A DNA stretch of 52,738 nt from an uncultured Lachnospiraceae bacterium (lineage in GTDB: Bacteria; Bacillota; Clostridia; Lachnospirales; Lachnospiraceae): assembly GCA_947626795.1 (NCBI GenBank), contig CANQTH010000008.1:1-52738 (forward strand), read 5' to 3'. The first letter of the stretch is position 1. Each line of letters opens with the position of its first letter. Position numbers and translations under genes: made by a program. The notes under the pieces are model-generated. The model did not search any database. It was not told the DNA's origin and saw nothing but the letters and a program-made list of their open reading frames with translations. Below, piece after piece: positions 41,526 through 49,450 of this stretch.

Positions 41526-41713
41526 GGCAAGCGGGCCTGGCCGTCCAACCCCTGCCCGCCCTTCCGTAAAAAGGATGTGATGATCCCGCCGCCCATCATC
41601 GGCAAGCGGGCCTGGCCGTCCAACAGCCCCGCCATGAGGCGGACGCGGAATGGCGTAGACGACGAAACCGTGGACGCGGCCTAGCCGTCCAACAGCCCCG
41701 CCATGAGGCGGAC
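41526..41713 (-). repeat. Duplicated rimM 3' end between rimM and trmD
   Basis: A 34-bp segment in the rimM end (41680-41713) recurs at 41611-41644 with a single change, which turns the TAG stop into CAG. A 25-bp piece GGCAAGCGGGCCTGG... occurs at 41526-41550 and again at 41601-41625. In frame these read LLDGQARLP twice ahead of trmD. Confidence 0.85.
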
Positions 41714-42226
41714 AGCCATCCGGCCCCGCCCGATGTCAACGTCCAGGACGCAGTCCCGGATCGCCGGGAGGAGAAGCTCCCCGCGCCCGCCCGGCACGCG
41801 CGGCGCGAACGGGGAATCCTCCGGCACCTGGACGACGTACACGTCGTTCGCCCCGGTCTGGATCACGTCCTTCACCTTTCCCAGAACCTGCCCGTCTTCC
41901 GTGACGGCCTCTATCCCGATCAGATCCGCGATGAAATACTCGCCTTCCCCGCATTCCACCGCGTTTTCCCTCGTCACAAAAAGGCCCTTGCCCTTATATT
42001 TTTCAATGTCATTGATGCTGTCGATCCCCTTGAACTTCAAAATGACCAGATTCTTAAAAAACCTGGCTTGGGAGACTTCCAGCTCCACGTTCCCCTCCCC
42101 GGCGTCCAGCCACACGCTCTTCAGCTTCTCGAAGCGCCTCGCATCGTCCGTCGTGGGGAACACCTTTACCTCGCCTTTCAGCCCATGCGTCGAGGTAATA
42201 ACGCCTACCTGCAGTAAATCCTCCAT
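41681..42226 (-). CDS. rimM: Ribosome maturation factor RimM
   Basis: 30S assembly factor that binds ribosomal protein S19. 181 aa: N-terminal barrel with VGVITSTHGLKGEVKVFP (about 7-24), then the PRC barrel with LIGIEAVTEDGQVLGKV and DVIQTGANDVYVV (about 106-135). Ends RLMAGLLDG, close to the usual RimM end. AAAGGAG lies 6 nt before ATG 42226. Its stop codon differs by one base from the copy of its own end located downstream. Confidence 0.96.
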   Translation of the reverse strand: MEDLLQVGVITSTHGLKGEVKVFPTTDDARRFEKLKSVWLDAGEGNVELEVSQARFFKNLVILKFKGIDSINDIEKYKGKGLFVTRENAVECGEGEYFIADLIGIEAVTEDGQVLGKVKDVIQTGANDVYVVQVPEDSPFAPRVPGGRGELLLPAIRDCVLDVDIGRGRMAVRLMAGLLDG

Positions 42227-42348
42227 GCGCACTCCTTTTGCCGCGCCTGACGCAAAAGGGCTGACGCGAAAACGGAATCCCGCTTTGCCCAGCCCGCCTT
42301 TGCCGCAATCCCTTTGCAGATCCGGCTGCGCATCCTTGCGACGCGGTA

Positions 42349-42576
42349 TCACACGATATCCACGATCACTTTTTTGTCGCTCTTGGCAGCCGCCGCCTTT
42401 ACGACGGAGCGGATCGCCTTCGCGATCCTTCCCTGCTTGCCGATCACTTTTCCCATGTCTGCTTGGGCGACACGTAATTCCAGTACGATAGATCTCTCAT
42501 TCTCCGTCTCTGTAACCGCAACTTCTTCTGGATGGTCCACAAGCGCCCTTGCAATTACTTCCACTAATTCTTTCAT
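42349..42576 (-). CDS. khpA: KH-domain RNA-binding protein KhpA
   Basis: 75 aa, a single type II KH domain with the GXXG-type loop GKVIGKQGRIAKAIR (about 42-56). KhpA pairs with KhpB/Jag in Firmicutes and influences RNA stability, cell elongation and division. Located in the standard place between rpsP and rimM; 18 nt after rpsP. GAGGTGG lies 5 nt before the ATG. Confidence 0.95.
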   Translation of the reverse strand: MKELVEVIARALVDHPEEVAVTETENERSIVLELRVAQADMGKVIGKQGRIAKAIRSVVKAAAAKSDKKVIVDIV

Positions 42577-42594
42577 TACGCCACCTCACGAAGA

Positions 42595-42837
42595 TTATTT
42601 CTCGATGCCGGCCAGCTTGAAGATCTTCCCGACCGCATCCGTCACCTGCGCGCCGTTCGCCAGCCATTTCTTCGCCAATTCCTCATTTACATGAAATTCG
42701 CTCGGATCCTTGGTCGGGTCGTATGTCCCGATCTCCTCGATGAACTTCCCGTCCCTCGGGGACCTGGCGTCAGCTACAACGATCCGATAGAAGGGAGCTT
42801 TCTTTTTCCCCATTCTCCTTAACCTGATCTTTACCAT
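42595..42837 (-). CDS. rpsP: 30S ribosomal protein bS16
   Basis: 80 aa, standard. Reads [18 protein letters not shown] and ...[16 protein letters not shown], both fixed in S16. The start is ATG 42837 with GGGAGGTGAG upstream; the 19 residues read before it are not part of the protein. Confidence 0.98.
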   Translation of the reverse strand: MVKIRLRRMGKKKAPFYRIVVADARSPRDGKFIEEIGTYDPTKDPSEFHVNEELAKKWLANGAQVTDAVGKIFKLAGIEK

Positions 42838-42911
42838 TTTTCTCACCTCCCGGCTTTTCTTTTTTATGATTTGTATCAGGGCCATGCCTGGCATTGCCCT
42901 GTTACTTGCTC

Positions 42912-44267
42912 TTACAATCCAAAGGGCAGCTTGAACCCGCCCCTGCGCCGTCCCTTGCCCCCCATCAGGTTCGGAAGCTGCTTCATCATCTTCCGGGACT
43001 GCTCAAACTGCTTCACCAGGCGGTTGACCTCGCTGATATCGACCCCCGCCCCCCGCGCGATCCTGCGCTTCCTGCTCGGGTTCAATATGGACGGCTTCGC
43101 GCGCTCCTGCGGCGTCATGGAATAAATGATGCCCTCGATCCGCGCCATCCGCTTCTCGTCCATGGCATTTTCGATCTCCTCGATCTGGGAGCTGCTGATC
43201 CCCGGCATCATCTTCAGCATGCTGGAAATGCCCCCCATCTTGTTCATCTGCGCCATGGATTCCAGATAATCGTCGAAGCCGAACTCGGCCTTCGCCATCT
43301 TCTGCTCCAGCTCGCGGGCCTTCTCCTCGTCGATCGTCTCCTGCGCCTTCTCGATCAGCGTCAGGACGTCGCCCATGCCCAAGATCCGGTTCGCCATGCG
43401 GTCGGGATAGAACTGCTCCAGATCCGAGAGCTTCTCGCCCATCCCGACGTACAGGATCGGCTTGCCCGTCACCGCGCGGATGGAAAGTGCCGCGCCGCCC
43501 CTCGTGTCGCCGTCCAGCTTCGTTAAGACGACCCCGTCGACCCCGATCTTCTCCTCGAACGACGTCGCCACATTGACGGCGTCCTGGCCCGTCATGGCGT
43601 CCACGACCAGGATCGTCTGGCCCACTTCCACCTCGCCCTTGATCTCCTGCAGCTCGGCCATCATCTCCTCGTCGATATGCAGCCGCCCCGCGGTATCCAG
43701 GATCAGGACGTTGCATCCCGCCGCCCGGGCATGTTCGAGCGCCGCCTTCGCGATATTGGCGGGCTTATGCTTATCGCCCATCGAGAACACTTCCACGCCC
43801 TGCTTCTCCCCGTTGACCTGGAGCTGCCGGATCGCGGCCGGGCGGTAAACGTCGCAGGCCGCCAGCAGCGGCTTCCTGCCCTTCTGCTTCATCTTCCCGG
43901 CGATCTTCGCCGCGGTCGTGGTCTTGCCCGCGCCCTGCAGCCCGACCATCATGATGACGGTGACTTCCCCGCCCGGCCGCAAGGCGATCTCCGTCGTCTC
44001 CGACCCCATCAGGGAAACCATTTCCTCGTTCACGATCTTTACCACCATCTGGCCGGGATTCAGGCCGTTCATGACGTCCTGCCCGACGGCGCGCTCCTGC
44101 ACGGCTTTCACGAACTGCCGCACGACCTTGAAATTGACGTCCGCCTCCAACAGCGCGAGCTTTACCTCTTTTAACGCTGTCTTCACGTCTTCTTCCGTCA
44201 GAAGCCCCTTGCTGCGCAGGGACTTGAATATATTTTGTAATTTCTCGGACAAGCTGTCAAATGCCAT
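42912..44267 (-). CDS. ffh: Signal recognition particle protein
   Basis: GTPase that targets membrane and exported proteins to FtsY. 451 aa. N domain 1-85; G domain with [10 protein letters not shown] (about 107-116), DTAGRLHID and [10 protein letters not shown]; Met-rich M domain from about 325 ([14 protein letters not shown] and [11 protein letters not shown] for RNA binding). ATG 44267 gives the family's [10 protein letters not shown] start; ATG 44273 overlaps the ylxM stop in an ATGA arrangement and is the alternative. The genes are translationally coupled. Confidence 0.97.
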   Translation of the reverse strand: MAFDSLSEKLQNIFKSLRSKGLLTEEDVKTALKEVKLALLEADVNFKVVRQFVKAVQERAVGQDVMNGLNPGQMVVKIVNEEMVSLMGSETTEIALRPGGEVTVIMMVGLQGAGKTTTAAKIAGKMKQKGRKPLLAACDVYRPAAIRQLQVNGEKQGVEVFSMGDKHKPANIAKAALEHARAAGCNVLILDTAGRLHIDEEMMAELQEIKGEVEVGQTILVVDAMTGQDAVNVATSFEEKIGVDGVVLTKLDGDTRGGAALSIRAVTGKPILYVGMGEKLSDLEQFYPDRMANRILGMGDVLTLIEKAQETIDEEKARELEQKMAKAEFGFDDYLESMAQMNKMGGISSMLKMMPGISSSQIEEIENAMDEKRMARIEGIIYSMTPQERAKPSILNPSRKRRIARGAGVDISEVNRLVKQFEQSRKMMKQLPNLMGGKGRRRGGFKLPFGL

Positions 44268-44269
44268 GC

Positions 44270-44605
44270 TCATAACTCCTCTAATATCTCATTCGAGATC
44301 GCCGCGATCTCCGCCATGGCCCCGTCCGCCCGGCAGCCTCCGGTAAGGGCCTGGATCCTGGCGATCTTCTCCTTGATCTTCAAAAAACGTTCCAAAAGGT
44401 GCAGCCGCTCCTCATACCCTTCCAGGACCTTGTCGCAGCGCCGCACTAAGTCATGCACGCCCTGGCGGCTGATCCCGGCTTCCTGCGCGATCTCGCTCAA
44501 GGACAGGTCGTTTAAAACAAAATCCTCGTAAACGCCCCGCTGGTGTTCCGTCAGCAGCTCCCCGTAAAAATCATAGAGGTAGGTCTGCATCACTTTCTTT
44601 TCCAT
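44270..44605 (-). CDS. ylxM: YlxM family DNA-binding protein (SRP-associated)
   Basis: 111 aa helix-turn-helix protein always found next to ffh; in streptococci it modulates SRP activity. Reads [13 protein letters not shown] and [26 protein letters not shown] (sigma-70 region 4-like HTH, about 37-62). Start at [13 protein letters not shown], 6 nt after AAGGTG. First gene of the ylxM-ffh-rpsP-khpA-rimM-trmD block. Confidence 0.93.
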   Translation of the reverse strand: MEKKVMQTYLYDFYGELLTEHQRGVYEDFVLNDLSLSEIAQEAGISRQGVHDLVRRCDKVLEGYEERLHLLERFLKIKEKIARIQALTGGCRADGAMAEIAAISNEILEEL

Positions 44606-44621
44606 CCGCATCACCTTGGGT

Positions 44622-44650
44622 ATCATACAACAAAAGGAACGGTGTGTCAA
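44622..44650 (-). promoter_or_regulatory. Promoter of the ylxM-ffh operon
   Basis: Minus-strand TTGACA, 17-nt spacer, TATGAT. The -10 ends 17 nt before the ylxM ATG, so the leader is only about 10 nt. Repeat copy K begins 18 bp upstream of the -35 box. Confidence 0.75.
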
Positions 44651-44668
44651 GTATTTTTTCTTTACATC

Positions 44669-44814
44669 GCAACTGTTCAGCCTTCGGCCTCACAGCTGCG
44701 GAATCCGGCTCATGGAAAGTTTGCCTTCGGCAAAGAGCCGGATTCCCACTCGGCAAAATTTACACGTTCTTACGGATTTTGCAGCAAGTGCAAAGTCCTG
44801 GGCTGAACTGTTAC
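44669..44814 (-). repeat. Dispersed palindromic repeat, full copy K
   Basis: 146 bp from GCAACTGTTCAGCC to GGCTGAACTGTTAC, inverted relative to copy A, between the divergent ylxM and PPi-PFK promoters. The flanks TTTACATC and TTTACAGC match in 7 of 8 positions, a possible target-site duplication. Confidence 0.87.
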
Positions 44815-44859
44815 TTTACAGCACATCCGAAAATTTTTCTGGTCTTTCCGCGCAAGCTG

Positions 44860-44868
44860 TGCTATAAT
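44860..44868 (+). promoter_or_regulatory. Extended -10 promoter of the PPi-PFK gene
   Basis: TGCTATAAT at 44860-44868, an extended -10, with no clear -35; start codon 42 nt downstream of the -10. Confidence 0.6.
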
Positions 44869-44910
44869 AGGGAACGTTAGAGTAAAATTACACATTGGAG
44901 GAATATCATT

Positions 44911-46140
44911 ATGAATGGAAATGTTATTGTAGGGCAATCCGGCGGGCCTACCGCCGTGATCAATTCCAGCCTGGCCGGGGTCTTTCGCACGGCCATCGAC
45001 CGCGGCGCGAAGAAAGTCTATGGGATGCGCTACGGGATCCAGGGGCTGCTGGACGAGATGTACGTGGACTTGTCTGATTACATCAAGAACGAGCTTGACA
45101 TCGAGATCTTAAAACGGACGCCGTCCGCTTTCCTCGGCACCTGCCGTTACAAGCTTCCCTCCATCCATGAGGATCAGAATATCTACGAGAAGATCTTCGA
45201 GATCCTGGACAAGCTGGAGATCGAATGCTTCATCTACATCGGCGGCAACGATTCGATGGACACCATCAAAAAGCTCTCCGACTACGCGATCTTGATGGGA
45301 CATCCGCAGAAATTCGTCGGCGTTCCGAAGACCATCGACAACGACCTCGCGCTGACCGACCACACGCCCGGCTATGGCAGCGCGGCGAAATATATCGCGA
45401 CGTCCATTAAGGAAGTGATCCGCGACGGTAACGGCTTCTCCTATGACAAGCAGCTTGTCACCGTGATCGAGATCATGGGCCGCAACGCGGGCTGGCTCAC
45501 CGGGGCGGCCGCTCTCGCGAAGGGCGAGGACTGCGAGGGCATCGACCTGATCTACCTGCCGGAAGTCGCTTTTGACCCGGATTCTTTCTTAGAAGAAGTC
45601 ACGTCCCTCTTAAAGACGAAGAACACGGCGTTTGTCGCGATCTCCGAAGGGATCCGCATGGCGGACGGCACTTATGTCAGCGAGGCGGGCGGCGGCTCCG
45701 ATTATGTCGACGCATTCGGGCATAAGCAGCTCACAGGCTCCGCCACTTACCTGGCGAACCTGATCAGCAGCAAAGTCGGCTGCAAGACGCGCGCCGTGGA
45801 ATTCAGCTCCCTGCAAAGAAGCGCGTCCCACTTAGCTTCCCGCGTGGACATCAACGAGGCGTTCATGGTAGGCGGCGCGGCCGTCAAGGCTGCGGACGAA
45901 GGCGACAGCGGCAAGATGGTCGTGATCGACCGCGTTTCCGACGATCCGTACCAGTCCGCGACCGGGGTATACGACGTTCACAAGATCGCCAACGGAGAGA
46001 AACTCGTCCCGAGGGATTGGATCAATGAAAAAGGCACATATGTCACGCAGGATTTCATCGACTACGTGCGCCCGCTGATCCAGGGCGACTACCCGTGCGT
46101 CATGGTAAACGGCCTGCCGCGCCATCTGTACCTGAAATAA
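44911..46140 (+). CDS. pfp: Pyrophosphate-dependent phosphofructokinase
   Basis: Reversible phosphorylation of fructose 6-phosphate using PPi. 409 aa. GQSGGPTAVINSSLAG at the N-terminus, GGNDSMDT (about 110-117) with Asp where ATP enzymes have Gly, and PKTIDNDL (about 138-145) with the Lys that marks PPi use. MGRNAGWLTGAAALA and the C-terminal GVYDVHKIANGEKLVP are also family-like. GGAGG precedes the ATG. Alone in its unit, with its own promoter and terminator. The window thus holds both types of PFK. Confidence 0.94.
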   Translation: MNGNVIVGQSGGPTAVINSSLAGVFRTAIDRGAKKVYGMRYGIQGLLDEMYVDLSDYIKNELDIEILKRTPSAFLGTCRYKLPSIHEDQNIYEKIFEILDKLEIECFIYIGGNDSMDTIKKLSDYAILMGHPQKFVGVPKTIDNDLALTDHTPGYGSAAKYIATSIKEVIRDGNGFSYDKQLVTVIEIMGRNAGWLTGAAALAKGEDCEGIDLIYLPEVAFDPDSFLEEVTSLLKTKNTAFVAISEGIRMADGTYVSEAGGGSDYVDAFGHKQLTGSATYLANLISSKVGCKTRAVEFSSLQRSASHLASRVDINEAFMVGGAAVKAADEGDSGKMVVIDRVSDDPYQSATGVYDVHKIANGEKLVPRDWINEKGTYVTQDFIDYVRPLIQGDYPCVMVNGLPRHLYLK

Positions 46141-46156
46141 GATATCGGTTTTCCCC

Positions 46157-46198
46157 GGGCGTCCGGCGGGCCATATGCCTGCCAGGCGCCCGTTTTTT
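46157..46198 (+). terminator. Terminator of the PPi-PFK gene
   Basis: About 15 bp of GC-rich stem (GGGCGTCCGGCGGGC with GCCTGCCAGGCGCCC, one mismatch and two G-U pairs), loop CATAT, then GTTTTTTC. Confidence 0.92.
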
Positions 46199-46218
46199 CA
46201 TGGGATGGATGCTTTCGA

Positions 46219-46365
46219 GTAACAATTCAGTCCAGGACTTTGCACTTGCTGCAAAGTCCGTAAGAACGTGTAAACTTTGCCGAGTGGGAATCCGGATCTT
46301 TGCCAAAGGCAAACTTTCCATGAGCCGGATTCCGCAACAGGGCAGCCGGAAGGCTGAACTGTCAC
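46219..46365 (+). repeat. Dispersed palindromic repeat, full copy L
   Basis: 147 bp from GTAACAATTCAGTC to GGCTGAACTGTCAC, same orientation as copy A, with diverged ends but intact inner stems. It is the last copy in the window; none occurs in the following 6.3 kb. Confidence 0.85.
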
Positions 46366-46492
46366 TTCAAATAAGAAAAAGGCTTGTTTTATAACACCAA
46401 ATGGAGTAAAATACCGTCGTATAGCTATTGCACCAAAAGCATACGCCTTTTGGTATAGATCAAATGTCGAAAAGCGAAAAAGAGGCAACACG

Positions 46493-46999
46493 ATGGGAAA
46501 AACAAAAACTGTACGGAACCTGGCATTCGCATTTGCCGTCATTTTAGGGCTTAATTTTATTTTGGGCGGCACGCTGCCCACTTATGCCGCTGGCATTTCA
46601 GAGGAAGATGAATCTGACGACGATGCGGTGGAAGCGGAAAAGAAGCTGGTTCAGTACAGCAATGACTGGATCGTTCTGCAGTATGACGACGAAAAGGGCG
46701 ATCCGACCCAGTTCGATATTACTTACATGGGGAAAACACCCGAGGAGCTGGAGACAGAAGGGCTGGAAATGCAGTATCGGCCGATATACAAAAGCGATGA
46801 AAACCAGATTATTCGCTGGTATTCATGGTATAATTTATCTAACTGCATTACAGAAGAAAGCCTATCTAATATTTATTCAACTAATTATACATTCGACTTT
46901 CCCCATTTTACAAGGTTTCCCAAACCTTTCATATCAGAAAATCAACTGTTTTCCCTTGTTTTTGCCCTCACCGGGTTGAAACAAGGGAAAATTTTTTAA
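46493..46999 (+). CDS. Secreted hypothetical protein, probably cut by the mobile element
   Basis: 168 aa in the present frame. A clear signal peptide (basic start, FAVILGLNFILGG, cleavage near PTYAA) is followed by an acidic, aromatic-rich region (LVQYSNDWIVLQYDDEKGD). No family recognised. From about 46840 base composition becomes AT-rich, and the frame then reads through a 13-bp terminator-like palindrome and ends one base past the integrase stop, which no normal gene would do. The true C-terminus was therefore probably displaced by element insertion, or the last part is fortuitous. AGAGG lies 7 nt before the ATG. Confidence 0.6.
   Translation: MGKTKTVRNLAFAFAVILGLNFILGGTLPTYAAGISEEDESDDDAVEAEKKLVQYSNDWIVLQYDDEKGDPTQFDITYMGKTPEELETEGLEMQYRPIYKSDENQIIRWYSWYNLSNCITEESLSNIYSTNYTFDFPHFTRFPKPFISENQLFSLVFALTGLKQGKIF
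46949..46997 (+). terminator. Terminator-like palindrome at the element's left end
   Basis: Perfect 13-bp stem TTTTCCCTTGTTT/AAACAAGGGAAAA with a 17-nt loop, followed on the plus strand by TTTTTT. It separates the host-side gene from the convergent integrase and may lie at or beside the attachment site. Confidence 0.75.
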
Positions 47000-48294
47000 C
47001 TGCCACCCACCACTTTATCCAAAAGCCTTGCAGAAGTCCGCTTTGCCTCTCTGGTTGCATGGGCATATACATTCATTGTGGTACTCACATCCGAGTGTCC
47101 GAGAAGTTCCTGCACATCCTTTGGCGAGGCACCCCCACAGAGCAGGTTGCTGGTGTAGGTGTGGCGTAACATGTGGAAATGAAAATCCTCCATATCCGGC
47201 ATTTCCCTCTGGATTTTCCGGCATACGCTGCTTACGGTCATGGGAGTTTCACATGCCCCGTCATGCCGCAGGCATACAAGGAAAATTTCTTCATAATCCA
47301 CCGGAACATCATCCGTATTCTGTAGGGTGTAAACTTCATAGTAATTACGCCCTTTCTCTGTTACCTGTCTGTAATAATTATGGCGGTAGAGTTCCCCGTA
47401 GCGGAAGCGTTCCCTGTGCTGTTCCCTTTTCGCTTTTTTTAATATCTCCGCTAAAGTATTTCCAAAATCCACAGTACGGATTTTTTTGCGTTTGGTTGTG
47501 CCAAGCTCCAGCCTGTGCCTTGCACTGTTATAACGCATACTCCGCCTTACCGTCAGATACTGTTCCTCAAGGCTGATGTCCTGCCATGATAATCCGCATA
47601 CTTCCCCGATACGGAGCCCGGTATAATAAGCTATCTGTATCGGCAGGATGGCAGGGTTGCCTTTCTTTCCAAGCAAATCCAGAATGTCCAGATACTGCTT
47701 ATGGGTAATGGTTGGTATTTCTGTTTCCTGCTCACATATCTCTGAGAAAATTTCCACATCTTCCCTGCCTGTCCTCATTACCACATACTGCATGGGATTG
47801 AACGTGATATAGTGTTTTGGGAATACTGCAAAACGGAACGCCCCATGCAGCACTGCCGACACTTGAAGCATATAGCCTTTGCTGTATGCCTTTACCGTTG
47901 TACCGTCTGCTTTTGTGCCGCCAAAGCTCAACAGGTCAATAAATTCCTGCAGATGTTCCGCTGTGACGGTTTTCAGTTTACGGTCAGTGATGGGGTGTTT
48001 CCTTATCTGCCGGATGATGGTCTGGTAACTCATTACCGTACCGTTGCTTAATGTTCCCGGCTTTACTTCTTCTTCCATCCACTTGTCAAGCATATCCCCA
48101 AGTGTGAGGTTTTCCACTCTGGCAACAAACCTCTTTTCCTCATAGTCCTCCATTGCCTTGCGGAGCATTTTCTCTGTTTCTGACTTGCTTTCTGTACCTG
48201 CATACTCCTTCTGCACCAGATTTCCGCTTTCGTTCTCCACATAAAAGCGGTAGTACCATTTCTTTCCTTTTTTTCTAACAGAACCTTTTGCCAT
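46996..48294 (-). CDS. Tyrosine-type site-specific integrase
   Basis: 432 aa, Tn916/phage-type. N-terminal AP2-like arm-binding domain (KGKKWYYRFYVENESGNLVQKEY), core-binding SAM-like domain (about 65-180), catalytic domain with Arg in TGLRIGEVCGLSW (about 234), Lys near GTTKRKKIRTV, His-X-X-Arg in HMLRHTYTSNLL, and LGHSDVSTTMNVYAH with the nucleophile Tyr (about 412). All catalytic positions are present, so it should be active. It reads outward towards the host junction, as is usual for integrases at an element end. AAGGAAGGAG precedes the ATG. Confidence 0.95.
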   Translation of the reverse strand: MAKGSVRKKGKKWYYRFYVENESGNLVQKEYAGTESKSETEKMLRKAMEDYEEKRFVARVENLTLGDMLDKWMEEEVKPGTLSNGTVMSYQTIIRQIRKHPITDRKLKTVTAEHLQEFIDLLSFGGTKADGTTVKAYSKGYMLQVSAVLHGAFRFAVFPKHYITFNPMQYVVMRTGREDVEIFSEICEQETEIPTITHKQYLDILDLLGKKGNPAILPIQIAYYTGLRIGEVCGLSWQDISLEEQYLTVRRSMRYNSARHRLELGTTKRKKIRTVDFGNTLAEILKKAKREQHRERFRYGELYRHNYYRQVTEKGRNYYEVYTLQNTDDVPVDYEEIFLVCLRHDGACETPMTVSSVCRKIQREMPDMEDFHFHMLRHTYTSNLLCGGASPKDVQELLGHSDVSTTMNVYAHATREAKRTSARLLDKVVGGS

Positions 48295-48381
48295 AATAAA
48301 ATCTCCTTCCTTAATTGCAATCGGAACTGTTGAAATGCTTGTCTGCGTGTAGGCATATCAAAACTCCGGCTGCACTGGTTA

Positions 48382-48993
48382 TCAGTCAGGATATTCCCTT
48401 AACATGGCAGAGATACGGTTGCGTGCCACCTTGTCATCGTCACTGTAGCCATTGATGATTTCACTAACCGCATGGATGGTGTTGACGGAGTGCTGGATTT
48501 CCCTCTGAAACATCATGTGGTTAAATTCATTCCCATCCTCAAAGCCGATGGTTTTGGCGATTTTCTCATTGTCAGCATTGTCCCCATACTGGTTGCAGGC
48601 TCTTTCAAAAGATACGGAAAATTCCTTATAGCATTTTAGTAGCAGTAATAACACATCTTTAGAAAAATCAGAATCCTTATTTCCCAAGTCAAAAGTAAGG
48701 CTGCCGGAAATCTGCTCAAAAACACTTTTGATAAGATAATCCCTGTTATCCGTAATGACGGTTTCCTTTTCCTCTGTTTCGCCTTTCAGCCATGCCACCG
48801 ATACGTGGAGTGCATCCGCAAGACCTTCAATGATGATTTTCTTTTCATTATCAATCGTGCCACGCTCATAACGCAGGATAGTGGACTTGTTGACACCGAG
48901 GCAGTCTGCAATGTCCTGTCCCGACAAGCCAAGCTCCAGCCTGCGTTCTTTTGCCCTGCTCCCAATGACTTTACGCAATTCCTTGTCTGCCAT
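48382..48993 (-). CDS. XRE family transcriptional regulator
   Basis: 203 aa. N-terminal lambda-repressor-like HTH (about 10-65: LELGLSGQDIADCLGVNKSTILRYERG), with DALHVSVAWLKGE, followed by a C-terminal helical domain without a recognised protease motif. Likely controls the element's integration/excision genes. AAAGGAGG lies 10 nt before ATG 48993; the longer frame upstream is rejected. Its gene lies between the integrase and the divergent excisionase. Confidence 0.9.
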   Translation of the reverse strand: MADKELRKVIGSRAKERRLELGLSGQDIADCLGVNKSTILRYERGTIDNEKKIIIEGLADALHVSVAWLKGETEEKETVITDNRDYLIKSVFEQISGSLTFDLGNKDSDFSKDVLLLLLKCYKEFSVSFERACNQYGDNADNEKIAKTIGFEDGNEFNHMMFQREIQHSVNTIHAVSEIINGYSDDDKVARNRISAMLREYPD

Positions 48994-49021
48994 AGTAAGC
49001 GACCTCCTTTCCTCTGTTACC

Positions 49022-49050
49022 ATAATAACACAGAAAAAAGAATAAGGCAA
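49022..49050 (-). promoter_or_regulatory. Promoter of the XRE-integrase unit
   Basis: Minus-strand TTGCCT, 17-nt spacer, TATTAT, 28 nt before the XRE start. Confidence 0.6.
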
Positions 49051-49087
49051 TAGGCAACTTTATAAAATTTTATTAGTTGCAAAACAC

Positions 49088-49116
49088 TTGACAAAAGAAA
49101 TATGACCGTCTATAAT
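49088..49116 (+). promoter_or_regulatory. Consensus promoter of the excisionase gene
   Basis: TTGACA, 17-nt spacer, TATAAT, both perfect. Divergent from the XRE promoter, with only about 37 bp between the two -35 boxes. Confidence 0.85.
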
Positions 49117-49131
49117 AGGCGGTGCAATATG

Positions 49132-49146
49132 GTTGCATAATGCAAC
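49132..49146. promoter_or_regulatory. Candidate XRE operator palindrome
   Basis: GTTGCAT-A-ATGCAAC, a perfect 7-1-7 palindrome 15 bp downstream of the excisionase -10. A matching half-site GTTGCAA lies at about 49075 between the divergent promoters, so one repressor could cover both. Confidence 0.55.
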
Positions 49147-49168
49147 AAAAAGTAAAGGAGGGGTGTAT

Positions 49169-49387
49169 ATGACGGAAACGAAGATTGGAATGACGATTGA
49201 GGAATCTTCCGAGTACACAGGAATCGGCAGGAACACCATGCGGAAACTGGTGGAATGGAATAAGCTGCCTGTCCTGCGTGTCGGGAGGAAAGTCATTATC
49301 CGCAGGGACATTTTAGAGCGTTTTATGGCTGTCAATGAGGGCAGAAACCTACGGAACGAGCGAGATGTCAAAGCGGTCAGAAACTGA
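49169..49387 (+). CDS. Excisionase family DNA-binding protein
   Basis: 72 aa winged-helix protein of the Tn916 Xis/helix_turn_helix_17 type: MTIEESSEYTGIGRNTMRKLVEWNKLP for the HTH and VLRVGRKVIIRRDILERFM for the wing. It should bend the element ends and bias the integrase towards excision. AAAGGAGGGG lies before ATG 49169, and the upstream 12 residues of the frame are rejected. A hairpin CAGCCG-TAA-CGGCTG follows at 49394-49408. Confidence 0.92.
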   Translation: MTETKIGMTIEESSEYTGIGRNTMRKLVEWNKLPVLRVGRKVIIRRDILERFMAVNEGRNLRNERDVKAVRN

Positions 49388-49450
49388 AAAGGACAGCCGT
49401 AACGGCTGCCCTCATGGTAACCAGAACTTTTCTTTGGGCATGGCAGGAAT

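Larger units (their letters stand above)
46141..46492. other. Intergenic region after PPi-PFK
   Basis: About 350 bp with the pfp terminator, full repeat copy L, and an 8-bp palindrome ACCAAAAG/CTTTTGGT (46432-46454) in the leader of the next gene. Base composition drops in GC across this region. Confidence 0.6.

Noticed and set aside
40769-41635. N-terminal extension of TrmD by 43 residues
   Set aside because: The extension is made of duplicated rimM end sequence; the family start and ribosome site are at 41506.
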